NCBI RefSeq assembly: GCF_932294415.1
Contig: NC_065537.1
Location: 8,350,349-8,414,348, forward strand
Origin: Quercus robur
Lineage: Eukaryota > Streptophyta > Magnoliopsida > Fagales > Fagaceae
Direction: 5' to 3'
DNA: 64,000 nt
Shown: positions 22,801 to 35,019 of the stretch, piece by piece
How positions within the stretch are numbered: the first letter of the stretch is position 1
Layout: every line of letters starts with the position of its first letter
Position numbers and translations under genes: made by a program
Notes under the pieces: generated by a model
Told to the model about the DNA's origin: nothing
The model's input: only the letters and a program-made list of their open reading frames with translations
The model's database searches: none

Positions 22801-23560
22801 GCCCTGGATGGTGAATGTTGCAATTTCTTCAATGCTGGGGTGTTTTTGGACCTTCATTGCCAGATCTGTGCCAATCTTCCCTTCTTCTGATGACGCTAGC
22901 TTTGAGACTTCGTCAGCCCCTATGTTCTGACTCCTTGGGATCTGCACGAACTCCACTATATCGAACTCCTGAGTCAGATGTTTCGTCAGCTTGAGGTATT
23001 TCTGCATCCTTTCTTCCTTTGCTTCGTACTCTCCCCTAATCTGTCCAATCACTAGCTTTGAATCACTTTGAATCAACAAGATTTTAGCACCAAGTGCCTT
23101 TCCAAGCCTCAGTCCCGTCAGTATCCCCTCGTTTTCAGCTTCGTTGTTGGTGGCCGGGAATCTTAGTTGAACCCCATATTTCAGCACTTCTCCGTCAAGG
23201 GTAGTTATGACGACCCCTACTCCCCCCTTCCTTTGAGCTGACGAACCATCAGTTTGTATTGTCCATCTATCTACCTCGTCGATAATCTTGTCTTCGTTTG
23301 GAAGAGTGAACTCTGCGATAAAGTCCGCCAGAGCTTGCGCCTTGATCACCGTTCTGGGATGGTACTCGATGTCGAATTGACTAAGTTCAATCGCCCACTG
23401 GACCATTCTTCCTGCTGCTTCGGGCTTGTTCATTGATTTCTTGATTGGTTGGTCCATCATTACAAGAATGGGATTTGCCTGGAAGTATTGCCTTAGCTTG
23501 CGCGAAGCTACTATCAGTGCAAACGCGATCTTCTCAATCCTTGGGTACCCGGACTCAGCT
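22800..23560 (-). pseudogene. Gypsy second (plant-type) RNase H and RNase H C-terminus
   Basis: The catalytic-type motifs TDGSS, NNEAENEGIL and SDSKLVIGQIRGEY are those of the additional RNase H domain (aRH) found next to the Gypsy RNase H in Tat elements. The region before it (EYHPRTVIKAQALADFIAEF) is the tail of the original RNase H. It is part of the broken element. Confidence 0.85.
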
Positions 23561-24890
23561 CCTTGGAAGGCTTGGCTGACGTAGTAAACCGGGAGCTGCT
23601 ACTTGCCCTCTTCTCTGATCAGGGCTGCACTTACTACCGAGGCTGACATTGCCAGGTATAAGTATAGGTTTTCCCCTTCTTTGGACGGGCTTAGAAGGGG
23701 TGGACTGCTCAGGTAACGCTTTAGTTCCTGGAATGCAGCTTTGCATTCGTCGGTCTAGGCAAAGGCCTGCTTCAAGGTCTTGAAAAAGGGCAGGCATTTG
23801 TCTGTAGCCCTAGAAACGAACCTGTTCAAAGCTGCAATTCTTCTTGTGAGTTTTTAAACTTTCTTGACGGTCCTGGGGGACGTCATGTCGATGATGGCTC
23901 GCACTTTTTCTGGGTTTGCTTCTATTCCTCTTTGGGACACCATGAATCCAAGGAATTTTCCCGAAGCAAACCCAAAGACACACTTACTTGGATTCAACCT
24001 CATCTGGTGTGTTTTGAGAGTTGTAAATATCTCCTTCAGGTCGTCCAGGTGTGCGAGCTCTTCTTTGCTCTTGACGAGCATATCGTCCACGTACACTTCC
24101 ATGTTCCTGCCAATCTGTTGGCTGAACATTTTGTTCACCAACCTTTGATACGTAGCCCCGGCATTCTTCAACCCAAAAGGCATTACCTTGTAACAGTAGA
24201 GTCCTTGACTTGTGATGAAGGCAGTCTTCTCCTGGTCTTCCTCAGCCATCTTTATCTGGTTGTACCCTGAGAAGGCGTCCATGAATGTCAGTAACTTGTA
24301 TCCGGCTGTGGAGTCCACGAGCTGGTCTATTCTTAGTAGGGGAAGCTGTCCTTTGGGCATGCCTTGTTCAGGTCGGTGAAGTCTACACACATCCTCCATT
24401 TCCCATTTGCTTTCTTTACCAGGACTACATTTGCTAGCCATTCAGGATAATACACCTCCCGGATGAACCCTGCCGTCAGGAGTTTGGTGACTTCCTCTGC
24501 AACTGCCTGGTCTCGTTCTGGAGCGAAGGTTCTTCGTCGTTGCTGGACGGGTTTCCGTTCTGGGTCCACATTCAACTTATGCTGGATGACTTTTGGAGAT
24601 ATGCCCGGCATGTCCTCGTGACTCCATGCGAAGACGTCTAGATTCTCTTTGAGGAACCTTATGAGTTTTGTTCTCATCTCGAGGCTTAATGTCGTTCCTA
24701 TCTTGGTCGTCTTGTTCGCCTCTCCTTCTACCAACTCCACCATCTCCAGGGCCTCTATCCTGTCTTCTTCCTTTTCCTCAATCATCCACGTGTGGTTCTC
24801 CTTCCCAGGCAGGACGGCTTGGTAGCATTCTCCTGCAGGTTGACGTTGCCGCCTTCCACTTGTTGAGCGTGGGTCTTCCAACGATGACAT
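23560..24890 (-). pseudogene. Gypsy reverse transcriptase and RNase H region
   Basis: Motifs on the minus strand are [64 protein letters not shown] and the active site VYVDDMLVKS. They are typical of Tat-group Ty3/Gypsy RT. It is part of the broken element. Confidence 0.9.
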
Positions 24891-25590
24891 TGTAGGATGA
24901 GGGACAATCTACCACCAGGAAGTCTACTTGTCGGGTCAATTGCACTGGGTAGGTCCCCGCCGTCACCGTCAATGTCACTATACCCCTGGGGTAGACCCTG
25001 TCTCCGCTGAAACTGACAAGTGGAGAGTCAAAAGGGCACAGTCTTTTTGGATCTAGTCTCAGCTGCTGGAAGGCTGGGAGGTAGATGATATCCGCGGAGC
25101 TGCCATTATCGACGAGGATCCTCTTGGTATTGAACCCTTCTATATTCAGCATTATGACCAAGGGATCGTTGTGGGGCTGCTTCACTCCTATGGTGTCTCC
25201 TTCACTAAAGGACATGTCCTGGTATGTTCGTCGGTGCTTGGATGGGGGTACGGCATGGACGCTGTTAACCTGTCTCTGGTATGCCTTTTTGAGTGATTTA
25301 AACGACCCTCCTGAAAACGGCCCTCCTGTAATCGTGTTTATCTCCCCGATCACCTTGTGTGGAGGCTGGGACGGACGGTCATCATCCCGGGAGAAGGATT
25401 CATACTGGATTTTATTGTCGTCTCTGAACTTGCTATATTCTCCTTTCTTCATATATTTCTGTAACTTCCCTTTCCGTATTAACTCCTCTATTTGCTCCTT
25501 TAGGTCTCTGCAATCTTCCGTGTTGTGGTCGTGATCTTTGTGGAACTGGCAGTACTTGTTCTTGTCGCGAACATTGGGGGATGAGTGCAA
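24890..25590 (-). pseudogene. Gypsy aspartic protease region with HC zinc motif
   Basis: A gag C-terminal zinc-like motif ([14 protein letters not shown]) is followed by the protease active site [12 protein letters not shown] and the distal [11 protein letters not shown]. The DNGSSAD form is usual for Tat elements. It is part of the broken element. Confidence 0.85.
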
Positions 25591-25729
25591 TGGTCTGGGC
25601 CATTTGAGATAATGCTCGTCCTTGATCTATGTGAAAATTTTGTCAACAGGCATAACCAAAGGAGTAAATCTTACCGTCCGAGGACTTTTATTATCTTTCC
25701 TCCTGTTCCCGTCATTGTTCCGACGATCT

Positions 25730-26690
25730 GGTCAATCTCTCTTCTGCCCCCTACGTTCATCTTCCCTCTTGGCCTTGTCGCCTGGCTTCTCGGCATCCTT
25801 TATGGCGGCTAAAGCATCTTCAGCATTCATGTACTTCTGTGCCTTCAGGAGCATTTCCGCCATCGTCCTTGGTGGATTCTTTGCGAGGGAGGCCACGAGA
25901 TCTCTGGACCTCAGCCCTGCCTTGAAGGTCGTCAGTTGCACCTTGTCATCGGCTTCATCCACCTCCAGAGTTTCCCGGGTGAATCGTTTGACATACGACC
26001 TCAGAGTTTCCTTCTCTCCCTGTCTTATGATGAGTAAGTAGTCTACCAGCCTCTTTGGACGTTGCCCCCCTATGAAATGGCGCAAGAAGGCACTACTTAA
26101 TTGATCGAAGTTGTCTATGGACGAGGTTGGCAACTTCGTGAACCATTCTCTTGTAGCTCCTTTGAGAGTGGTTGGGAAGGAACGACACAGTATCTCGTCA
26201 GGTGGTTGTTGAAGACTCAGAGTCGTCTTAAAGGTATTGAGATGATCCTGAGGGTCTTTGAGTCCGTCGAATGGCTCTAGTTGAGGTAAGTGAAACTTTG
26301 ACGGTACAGGGCATTCAAGTACTGCTACGGTGAAAGGCGAATCCGTAGCCCTTACCATTTTGTCTACGCTTCGGTCCGTCTTCTCTTTAATGGCGCTCCT
26401 TAGTTCGTCCATCTCTTTCCTCATTTCTCGAAGGAGATCTGAGTTCTGTTCGTCTGGAGTAATTGGCCTTTGAGGGGTACCTCTCCTGTGGCTATCCCCT
26501 TCTCCCTCCAGGTTACCCTTGGACCGGCTTTCGTCCTGTTGAACCTGTTGGAGTTGTAGCTTCATTTCCTGATTTTGTTTGGTGAGTTCTTCAATGGTGG
26601 CTGCAAGGGCTTGAACTTGTTGGGCCAAGGCTGCTGAATCTGGGTTGGATTCCATCTGGATGTAGAGAGTTAATGGAAACCACGTTTTCA
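25730..26690 (-). pseudogene. Gypsy gag (retrotransposon_gag) region
   Basis: An N-terminal coiled coil (LAATIEELTKQNQEMKLQLQ) is followed by the gag core with FDGLKDPQDHLNTFKT, LKGATREWFTKLP and FLRHFIGGQRPKR. Next to it on the right lies the primer-binding site and the 5' LTR. It is part of the broken element. Confidence 0.88.
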
Positions 26691-26712
26691 AATATGAATT
26701 TGAAAATGTCAG

Positions 26713-26730
26713 TCCCCACAGACGGCGCCA
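26713..26730 (-). other. Gypsy primer-binding site
   Basis: The minus strand reads TGGCGCCGTCTGTGGGGA, three bases from the LTR edge. The first nine bases match the 3' end of plant tRNA-Asp (..ACGGCGCCA); the rest is the variant common in Tat-like elements. An almost identical PBS occurs at 33071-33089. Confidence 0.75.
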
Positions 26731-26733
26731 AAT

Positions 26734-27212
26734 AGATGAAGCACGAGCTCGTCAGTAAGAGTGGGCAGATGGAATCCCTTGTTGGTGTGAGGGTATGCTC
26801 TATAAGGGTCACTGGTGTGGTGCCTGCCACAACGCCTCCGATGCCAAAGTTAGAATAATGACAAAACAAGATAAAGAACCAGAATGCTCTCTCAAAGTGT
26901 GAGTGTATGTGTGTACCTTCTGTTGATTGTGTGAGGGCTTTATACATGTGGCTTTAGGGGCTAGCCGTTGTGGTTGTTAATGCTTTCCCAAGTAACGCCT
27001 CTGGTCCAATAATGAGACTTTTAAGAGACTCCCAACGGTCTGCCTGGTTGATTTGGTAACTGCCTAGGTCATTGATTGACTGCATTGAATGACTCCCCTG
27101 CCTTCGTAGTGATGACTGTTTTCTTCGTTATTCAGGATGACTTCGTCAAGGATGCTTTCTCCGTCATTAGCGTTAGCTTCGTCGGTGGGATGTAATCTCG
27201 TCATTCCTATCA
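26734..27212 (-). repeat. 5' LTR of the Tat-type Gypsy element
   Basis: This is the direct repeat of 17456-17935, about 96-97% identical by eye, ending TTCCTATCA and followed by the TSD CATTT at 27213-27217. Confidence 0.93.
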
Positions 27213-27962
27213 CATTTTATATTCACATCTTTTATCTCATAATGTATAGATCTCATATAATAAATTAGGTAATTCTCTAGGGGAAGAAATTTCGTTGTAA
27301 ATGGGGCTTTCCCATTGGGAAAACAACCAAAGATACCTGTTAACAATTCTTTTTTGGGGCCCAGTAAATGCATATTAGGCGGCCACAATTCTCTTTTACG
27401 GATGAATACAGGGGGGAAACCACGTGTATAGGCATGGCCCACCAAATAATCTATATTAGCCAATAGGTTGAAAAACCAAATATTTTAATTTGTAAGTGAT
27501 GGCCTTCCTCAAGGAATCTGATTTCCCAGCCCCAGCCACATATTTTTGTATTTTTTATTTTTTTAGCTTTTAATATTATTTTCCTTCTTTCACAATTTCA
27601 ATTCCATTCCCCAATACAATACTCCTCTTCTCAGCCATGAGCCACCCAATTATTAATTTATCATGCCACTTTAATCCATTTCGTTGGTTGCAGAAGTCTT
27701 CTTATATAAGGTCATTTTGTAAACATGTACATGTATGAGTTTTAATTTTGGAATGATCTATAAATATATATATATATATATACATATTTAAGATAAACGA
27801 CAGATAAAGTAAAGATAATAAATACTTTTGGATTACTCATTTCTAGAATGTCTACCATTTGATGTAATATAAATCAATAGCATAGAAAATGTGTAACTTT
27901 TGTTTGTTTATCAAAAAAAAAAAAAAAAAAAAGTGTAACTTTTGTTATTTTTACTTGATATA
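27213..27962. other. Host spacer right of the Gypsy element
   Basis: The first 63 bases continue the host segment that is uninterrupted at 47687-47735. The rest shows no gene; an open frame at 27173-27463 (minus) starts inside the LTR and matches no family I know. TA and poly-A simple repeats lie near 27760 and 27915. Confidence 0.6.
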
Positions 27963-28953
27963 CTTTGTGTTTTGCTTGATTTGTGATTGAATATGATAGT
28001 TTAATCTTGGCTTTCAAACAAAAAGAATTATGATTCTGCTCCCGTTAGTATTTTTAAACTTATGTAAATTTGAATTGTTATTATATTAGTTGTGTAAATA
28101 TATATAATTAATTTTCATATGCAAACCTATTTTTTAATTCTTCTTTAATCATATACACAGAGAGAGAGAGAAATAACAAATTACTAAAAAATAATAATTT
28201 AATAAAATGTAGTGTAAAATAAATAATTTTATGCAAGTGTTTTTGAAACTTGGATATATAAAATAAAAAGTAATTTTTTTATATTAAAATAGACATAAAT
28301 TTTTACATAAGCTGATAAGTAGATATGAAAGTTCTACTCTTAGGGTTGCAAATTTCTTCGAGGATAAAGGAGGGTCCTTTGTGACTGATTAGATGTAAGA
28401 GTATTACAAGGTTGAATTGATTACAAAGTAATCAAATACTCGAAGAAGTTTGAATATCCTCGTTTGTCAAAAAAAAAAAAAAAAAAAAGGTTATATGCAG
28501 TATGGAGGCAAGGTTGGCGGTTGGCGGTTGGCACTTGGGCTTGTGGTTGATATGAGTTTGTATTTGTTTGATATGGAGTTTTTATTTTTTAAGTGATATT
28601 TGAAGAGAGTAAAAACATTTAATTTTTAAATGGAATAGAAATATAGTATTTGAGGTTAATTTTTTTTTTCCAGAAAAAATTTGATTTAGTTATCTGTAAA
28701 TAATAAAAGAAAATTTTAATAGATGTCTTAAGAATAATGATTTAATAAAAACTTTTAGAAAATTTTTGAGCTTTTTAACCAACAATTAAGTTAACTAAAA
28801 TAACAAAATTTAAAGTTTTTTGACCTAGAGACCAATAATAATCATGCCAACATTTCCAATGTACTTGTCCTCTTTTTCAATGATAAAGGATAAAAGCAAA
28901 CAAATAGACACTCATAAAGAAGTGCCAGTAGCTGAACATGTGATCTGTAATCT

Positions 28954-28987
<34 letters not shown>

Positions 28988-29422
28988 TTTGCATAAAAAA
29001 TAATAATAAATGCATAATCATTTTTCTAATATATTTCTAAGGTAGCTTTACTCTTTTTTTAGACAAATTAATTGTTAAAAATACATATATTTTTTTTGAG
29101 AATAAAAAAATACATATACTTAATTACACTTTTTCATCAAGTTCAAATACATTGCTAAACCCAAAAACACATTACTTAACATTACTCCAATCCGCTAGGA
29201 TGAGATAAGTATGATTACGAGATAGAAAAAAAAAAAAAAAAAAAAATTGTTGCGGAGAAGGTGAAGTCCTCCACGAGAAAGATCACAGCGTGAAGAAGAA
29301 GCTGTCGATATAGCCACTACACTAGCCATATTGATGTAGTCACTAAGAGTAGGGGTATTTTAGGCTTTTTAGCAGTGTAAAAAAAAAAAAAAAAATAGTA
29401 AAACAATAACACAGCTGGAGCT
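27963..29422 (+). repeat. Duplicated host segment X, copy 1 (X1)
   Basis: This 1.46-kb AT-rich segment recurs at 33699-39786 with only a few percent difference. It begins CTTTGTGTTTTGCTTG and ends CACAGCTGGAGCT. It retains the uninterrupted target sites of two insertions seen in copy 2: CGTGAAGAA at 29289-29297 and CCACTACAC at 29314-29322. It carries no coding region. In copy 2 the same segment lies directly upstream of the proline-rich gene at 39979, so copy 1 is an upstream region that has lost its gene. Confidence 0.9.
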
Positions 29423-30689
29423 TTCCTTAAAGATCAGAACATGTTTAATGCCATCCTCTTCGTCCCTTATATAAAGAGGGTGGACATGAGTTGTTTCTTT
29501 CATATGTGAATCATTTAATCCCCCAGAAAACTGAAATCCTCCGATTATACCTTGACTCATAATACGTTCACCACAGTCATAGGTGATGAAGAAACCTCCT
29601 CCGTCCCAAAAATACCTTGTTCTGGCTAAGCTCGAGATGGCTCGATCGGGGCAAGGGTGGCGGAGACTCAAGATTTGTCTCGCCTACCTTTCAGCCAAAA
29701 TCCGAAGCAGGAACTCGTCACGTCGCATCTTCGACGTGACTGAGCCGAGAACACACAGCATCATCACCACCCGCTCTCTCATGAGCATATCTAATGTGGT
29801 TCCGGTGTGCTAGGAGTCAGGACTGGGGCAGGAACTAAATGTCCCTACTTCTTCCTCTCTTTGTTCACTGGTGCCACCTTCTACTTTTCTTTCTTCTTCT
29901 TTCCACCACCAGCTCCATCCTGGGGCTTTTCCTTCTCCCTCTTTTGCTCCTTTTACTTTCTTTTCATTGCTTCCCTCTTCTTCTCCTCCTTCTCTTGCTC
30001 ATGTCCTCCATCTTCCTCATTCATCTCCTCCATCTTCTTCCTTTGCACTCTTCGGCGACAAGAGCTTGCTGAAGTGCTTCCATGTGTTCCAATTCTTCTT
30101 CCTTCTCCTTTATCTTTTTCTAAAAAGGTTCGTCTCCTGATATGAGTAGCACTGAGGCAGAGATTGGAAAAGCTTTGAAGGCGAGTTTAAAAGGCAGCTG
30201 ATTATTTACTTATCTATACTGCGGATGCTAGTGTTATTTTGACAGTTCATTTTTTGTATAGGCTTGTTTAAGCCCTTCTTTGTACGTTGTAACAATTTTC
30301 CATATTAATAAAAGTTGCCATTCATTTATTTCACATGTTCTATTTTCATGTTTTATAAGTTTACACACGCTGCTCGGCACAATAATATAGCATTTGAATT
30401 CATGGTAACTAAGGCTGAAATATTTGTTAATAAAAAGACGCCACCACAACTTTAATAAAATTATTATTATCCGACATAACAATCCGACCAGTGAGAAACG
30501 AGGCTTACCTTAAATTAGCCGAGATGGGGGCTAAGTGCTAGATAAGGTGTAAGAAGTAACTGTCCGAGGATATGTCACCTTCCCAATGAGTAGTTTCCTT
30601 GGGCTAACGATCATCAAGCCATTTCGTCATCTCCTGAGCATACTGGCCTTAACCTTTTCCAGTATTTGAGCCGAGAAATTTCTCCATCC

Positions 30690-30850
30690 GAGCAGTTGAT
30701 TTCCCAAAAGGCTTGAGTCCGAGGACTTCGTAGCGCCTAGGTTCTGCCTTAAACTTAGATTTTTTCAGTACTTGGTTTCCCCATAGGTTTGGGTCCGAGG
30801 ACCACACAAGGCCTAGGTTCTGTCCAAGATTCTTTGAGTTTAGTTTCTCT
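30690..30850. repeat. Two degenerate relatives of the 80-bp repeat
   Basis: Two diverged copies with GGTTTCCCCATAGG, GGGTCCGAGGACC and GCCTAGGTTCTG lie 1.4 kb left of the main array. They look like older members of the same repeat. Confidence 0.7.
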
Positions 30851-32210
30851 TCTTCCTCAGGTATTTCACGAGGTGCCGAGCAGCAAGTTGTCCTCGGCAA
30901 CAGTTATTCCTCGGTGGGGGCCATTGTCCCTGGGCCTCCATGCAGAACAGGCCTGGACCGCGAATTTACTTGGCCCATAACTTTAAGGGTATTTACGTAG
31001 TTTATGGTTACGTGGTGCTTTCTGGCGTCCCAATGCTCGAGGTGCACCTTCCAGAGACTCCTTTAATCCCCTGGTTACAGGTGGCATTGGAGATTGAGCC
31101 TAAGCCATCTTGTCCGTAGCGTTCCTGGGGGCGCTGCGTGCATTAAATGCCACCACCTTATTTCTTTAAATAAATAAGTAGAAGAGAAAGTTACTTCACC
31201 CTCGCACCAATTCCTTAGTTTTCTCCCAAATCACAGCTCCTATACTCAGTGCTGTCCTCCCTTAGCATAACATGTTTGAGGCGAGAGTTGGGAAGAAAGA
31301 ACTCCCTCCATCACAGAAGCGCCGTGCCCTTATGAGACTAAAAATGGTGAGGTATGGGCACAGGAAGCATAAGTTCAAGAGAGTGCTCCATTTCAATCGA
31401 GGGGAAAGGATGTCTCTCCCTCTTTTAGTCAAAACCCGAAGCAGGTTCTGTTCATGCCAGAATTTTGGTATGTCAGAAGAAAGATTTTCCGCCATCAGCG
31501 CCTCTGCTTTACGGCAGGCGTATATTTAGAGAAAGCCCCTCAGCTTCCAACTCCCTGCGCCTTTCCTTCAGCGGTGTCAGGCTCAAGTTGAGTCTCTTTT
31601 GCTGTTTGAGTTGTGGGCGAGTGAAAGCATTGAGGAAAAACAACGTCTTGGAGCTGTAGCCAACCTCTCCTCTGATCTACTTCCTCGGCTTTTACTTTAT
31701 TCTCTTGTATCTTCCTTTCTCTTTGGTTATGTAGTGATCTTTGACACAAACTGATTCTAGTTTTTCATTGTACACTGTACTATCTCTTTGCTTTAGTAAA
31801 AAATGGCGATTTCTTTACTTGTTTTGAATGCTGTTCCTTTGATAAAACTACTTTGTGAGTTGGTGTGCTCCATGTGTGTGTTTCTCCTCGGCAGTATTTA
31901 AAGCAAGAACTCTTGAAACACGATCCAACTAATTCTAGTCTATCGACACTATCAGGCAGAATAATAATAACTCATAGTAAGTTAAACTTAGGAAACTAAC
32001 CGAGATAATGGTTGATCGTTCCGTAGTAAGCACGAGAATATTGTATGAGGACGACAAATTCTAAATAATTCATCCGAGGGAGTGACCGAGCACTGCATGA
32101 CTTCAGTTATGCTTTTGGAAACATGTTACTCCATTCCATATTGGTCCCTCTAGCGTTGAGGATCCGAGGGCAAACTAGAGAATCCATGTAACACAGCTTT
32201 TCCTTTTAAG

Positions 32211-32840
32211 TAGTTGGTTTCCCCAGAGGCTTGGGTCCGAGGACCATACAAGGCCTTGGTTCTGTCCAAAACTTGTATTGTCTTTTTAAGTAGTTGGTTT
32301 CCCCAGAGGCTTGGGTCCGAGGATCATACAAGGCCTTGGTTCTGTCCAAAACTTGTATTGTCTTTTTAAGTAGTTGGTTTCCCCAGAGGCTTGGGTCCGA
32401 GGACCATACAAGGCCTTGGTTCTGTCCAAAACTTGTATTGTCTTTTTAAGTAGTTGGTTTCCCCAGAGGCTTGGGTCCGAGGACCATACAAGGCCTTGGT
32501 TCTGTCCAAAACTTGTATTCTCTTTTTAAGTAGTTGGTTTCCCCAGAGGCTTGGGTCCGAGGACCATACAAGGCCTTGGTTCTGTCCAAAACTTGTATTG
32601 TCTTTTTAAGTAGTTGGTTTCCCCAGAGGCTTGGGTCCGAGGACCATACAAGACCTTGGTTCTGTCCAAAACTTGTATTCTCTTTTTAAGTAGTTGGTTT
32701 CCCCAGAGGCTTGGGTCCGAGGACCATACAAGGCCTTGGTTCTGTCCAAAACTTGTATTCTCTTTTTAAGTAGTTGGTTTCCCCAGAGTCTTGGGTCCGA
32801 GGACCATACAAGGCCTTGGTTCTGTCCAAAACTTGTATTG
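32211..32840. repeat. Eight-copy 80-bp tandem array
   Basis: The unit TAGTTGGTTTCCCCAGAGGC ... GGTCCGAGGACCATACAAGG ... TGTCCAAAACTTGTATT starts at 32211, 32291, 32371, 32451, 32531, 32611, 32691 and 32771. Copies differ at only a few bases, so the array expanded recently or is being homogenised. It lies inside the non-autonomous LTR element. Confidence 0.95.
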
Positions 32841-33070
32841 TTCTTTATTTGCTTATCCTCCGAAGGTTTAGCTCCTCGAATAAGATGGGGGAAGCTGGCC
32901 TGATGTTTGAAGCCCCTAGGCTTGCCCATGTCGTTGACACCGTGGAACGTAGCCCCTAGTGGGAGCTTATGTTGGAATAGCAACCATGTGTCGCTGGTGA
33001 TACAGGCACCCTCGTAATCCCTTGTTCGACAGAAGCTCAACTTCGCCACCGCTCGAGCTACCTCGTAAGC

Positions 33071-33089
33071 CTTCCCACAGACGGCGCCA
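33071..33089 (-). other. Primer-binding site of the non-autonomous LTR element
   Basis: The minus strand reads TGGCGCCGTCTGTGGGAAG, next to the LTR edge at 33092. It is the same PBS type as that of the Gypsy element at 26713-26730, which hints at a common Tat-type mobiliser. Confidence 0.75.
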
Positions 33090-33091
33090 AT

Positions 33092-33698
33092 TGTAGGGAC
33101 ATGATTTGCGTTAAACCACTGTTGAGTTGGGTTCGCACGTAAATGGACCCATACAATATCATTTGTAGAGAGTGGGATCGAAAGGCTAAGTCGTGTTTAC
33201 CCGGTTGTGGTTTTGTTAAGGAGCTCATATATGGTTTAGGTGTATCCACCTCTGTAACCCCTCCTCTTTTTCCCGTGGGACTCGAGAGCCTCTTCTTTAG
33301 GTTACATATTTTTCTTTTATACTAGCATGCGTTCAATTTCCCTCGTCCACGTGTAGGGTCGACCTTTCCAAGACTGATACTTGTCCCATCAGTCTCAGAC
33401 CTAAGTCGTTGAGAGTTGTTGATAAAGTTAATGGATAAGGCTCTGTTAGGCGCAGAGATATGTATGGGGAAGGTGGCAAAGGAAGCCTTTCTTAGATATT
33501 TTAGATTTCCCTTCAAGCACGTCCCTTTACCTTTCTGCCCTTGTTCTTGGGTCAGCCGAGGACTGCACTGTCCTCGGCTGCTTCTCCGGGCCAATTGGGC
33601 CATACTATTCTTGAGCTCTGGCCATGACCTTTTCCGGCTTAGGCCTTTGGACCCTTCATCAGCAAATGGGCCTGGCCCGTCCATTATTGGACCCCACA
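33092..33698 (-). repeat. LTR of the non-autonomous element (607 bp)
   Basis: The plus strand starts TGTAGGGACATG and ends ATTGGACCCCACA, giving TG..CA ends. The PBS at its left and the abrupt start of segment X2 at 33699 define both edges. Confidence 0.75.
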
Positions 33699-34681
33699 CT
33701 TTGTGTTTTGCTTGATTTGTGATTGAATATGATAGTTTAATCTTGGCTTTCAAACAAAAAGAATTATGATTCTGCTCCAGTTAGTATTTTTAAACTTATG
33801 TAAATTTGAATTGTTATTATATTAGTTGTGTAAATATATATAATTAATTTTCATATGCAAACCTATTTTTTAATTCTTCTTTAATCATATACACAGGGAG
33901 AGAGAAATAACAAATTACTAAAAAATAATAATTTAATAAAATGTAGTGTAAAATAAATAATTTTATGCAAGTGTTTTTGAAACTTGGATATATAAAATTA
34001 AAAGTAATTTTTTTATATTAAAATAGACATAAATTTTTACATAAGTTGATAAGTAGATATGAAAGTTCTACTCTTAGGGTTGCAAATTTCTTCGAGGATG
34101 AAAGAGGGTCCTTTGTGACTGATTAGATGTAAGAGTATTACAAGGTTGAATTAATTACAAAGTAATCAAATACTCGAAAAAGTTTGAATATCCTCGTTTG
34201 TCAAAAAAAAAAAGGTTATATGCAATATGGAGGCAAGGTTGGCGGTTGGCACTTGGGCTTGTGGTTGATCTGAGTTTGTATTTGTTTGATATGGAGTTTT
34301 TATTTTTTAAGTGATATTTGAAGAGAGTAAAAACATTTAATTTTTAAATGGAATAGAAATATGGAGTAGTATTTGAGGTTAATTTTTTTTTCCAGAAAAA
34401 ATTTGATTTAGTTATCTGTAAATAATAAAAGAAAATTTTAATAGATGTCTCAAGAATAATGATTTAACAAAAACTTTTAGAAAATTTTTGATCTTTTTAA
34501 CCAACAATTAACTTAACTAAAATAACAAAATTTAAAGTTTTTCGACCTAGAGACCAATAATAATCATGCCAACATTTCCAATGTACTTGTCCTCTTTTTC
34601 AATGATAAAGGATAAAAGCAAACAAATAGACACTCATAAAGAAGTGCCAGTAGCTGAACATGTGATCTGTAATCTGTTTTT

Positions 34682-34718
<37 letters not shown>

Positions 34719-35019
34719 GCATAAAAAATAATAATAAATGCATAATCATTTTTCTAATATATTTCTAAAGTAGCTTTACTTTTTTTTTTAGACAAATTAA
34801 TTGTTAAAAATACATATACCTTTTTTTTTTGAGAATAAAAAAATAGATATACTTAATTACACTTTTTCACCAAGTTGAAATACATTGCTAAACCCGGAAA
34901 CACATTACTTAACATTACTCTAATCCGCTAGGATGAGATAAGTATGATTACGAGATAGAAAAAAAAAATTGTTGCGGAGAAGCCGAAGTCCTCCACGAGA
35001 AAGATCACAGCGTGAAGAA
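33699..35019 (+). repeat. Duplicated host segment X, copy 2 (X2), left part
   Basis: This aligns base by base with 27963-29297, ending at the left TSD of the MULE at 35020. X2 continues at 39428-39452 and 39684-39786, interrupted by the MULE and a MITE. Confidence 0.9.

Larger units (their letters stand above)
17456..27212 (-). mobile_element. Ty3/Gypsy LTR retrotransposon, Tat lineage, broken
   Basis: This 9.76-kb element on the minus strand has two LTRs of about 480 bp, a 5-bp TSD, a primer-binding site beside the right (5') LTR, and gag, protease, RT, RNase H, a second plant-type RNase H and integrase in Gypsy order. A long 3' region holds an antisense ORF. The second RNase H and the antisense ORF place it in the Tat (Ogre/Retand-like) group. 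Coding parts carry roughly seven to ten breaks, so it is dead. The LTRs differ by about 16 substitutions and one indel by eye (about 3.4%), which suggests about 1.3-2.6 million years at 1.3e-8 to 6.5e-9 substitutions per site per year, older if the tree mutates slowly. Confidence 0.95.
29423..33698 (-). mobile_element. Non-autonomous LTR element (LARD-like), one LTR seen, broken
   Basis: On the minus strand the order is LTR (33092-33698), primer-binding site (33071-33089) and a non-coding internal region with an 80-bp tandem array; no gag, protease, RT or integrase was found. The left end has no recognisable LTR, and its border with X1 is where homology between X1 and X2 ends. Two internal stretches, near 29580-29740 and 31290-31450, resemble each other (PPSQK..L.KL.M...G). 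It is a fossil; the left boundary is inferred. Confidence 0.6.

Noticed and set aside
27173-27463. Open frame (minus) beginning in the Gypsy LTR and resembling an organelle-like protein at first sight
   Set aside because: No plastid or mitochondrial gene could be matched, and it starts within the LTR; no supporting signal.
29807-30145. Ser/Phe/Leu-rich ORFs in three overlapping frames
   Set aside because: A pyrimidine-rich tract keeps all frames open; no domain or start signal.
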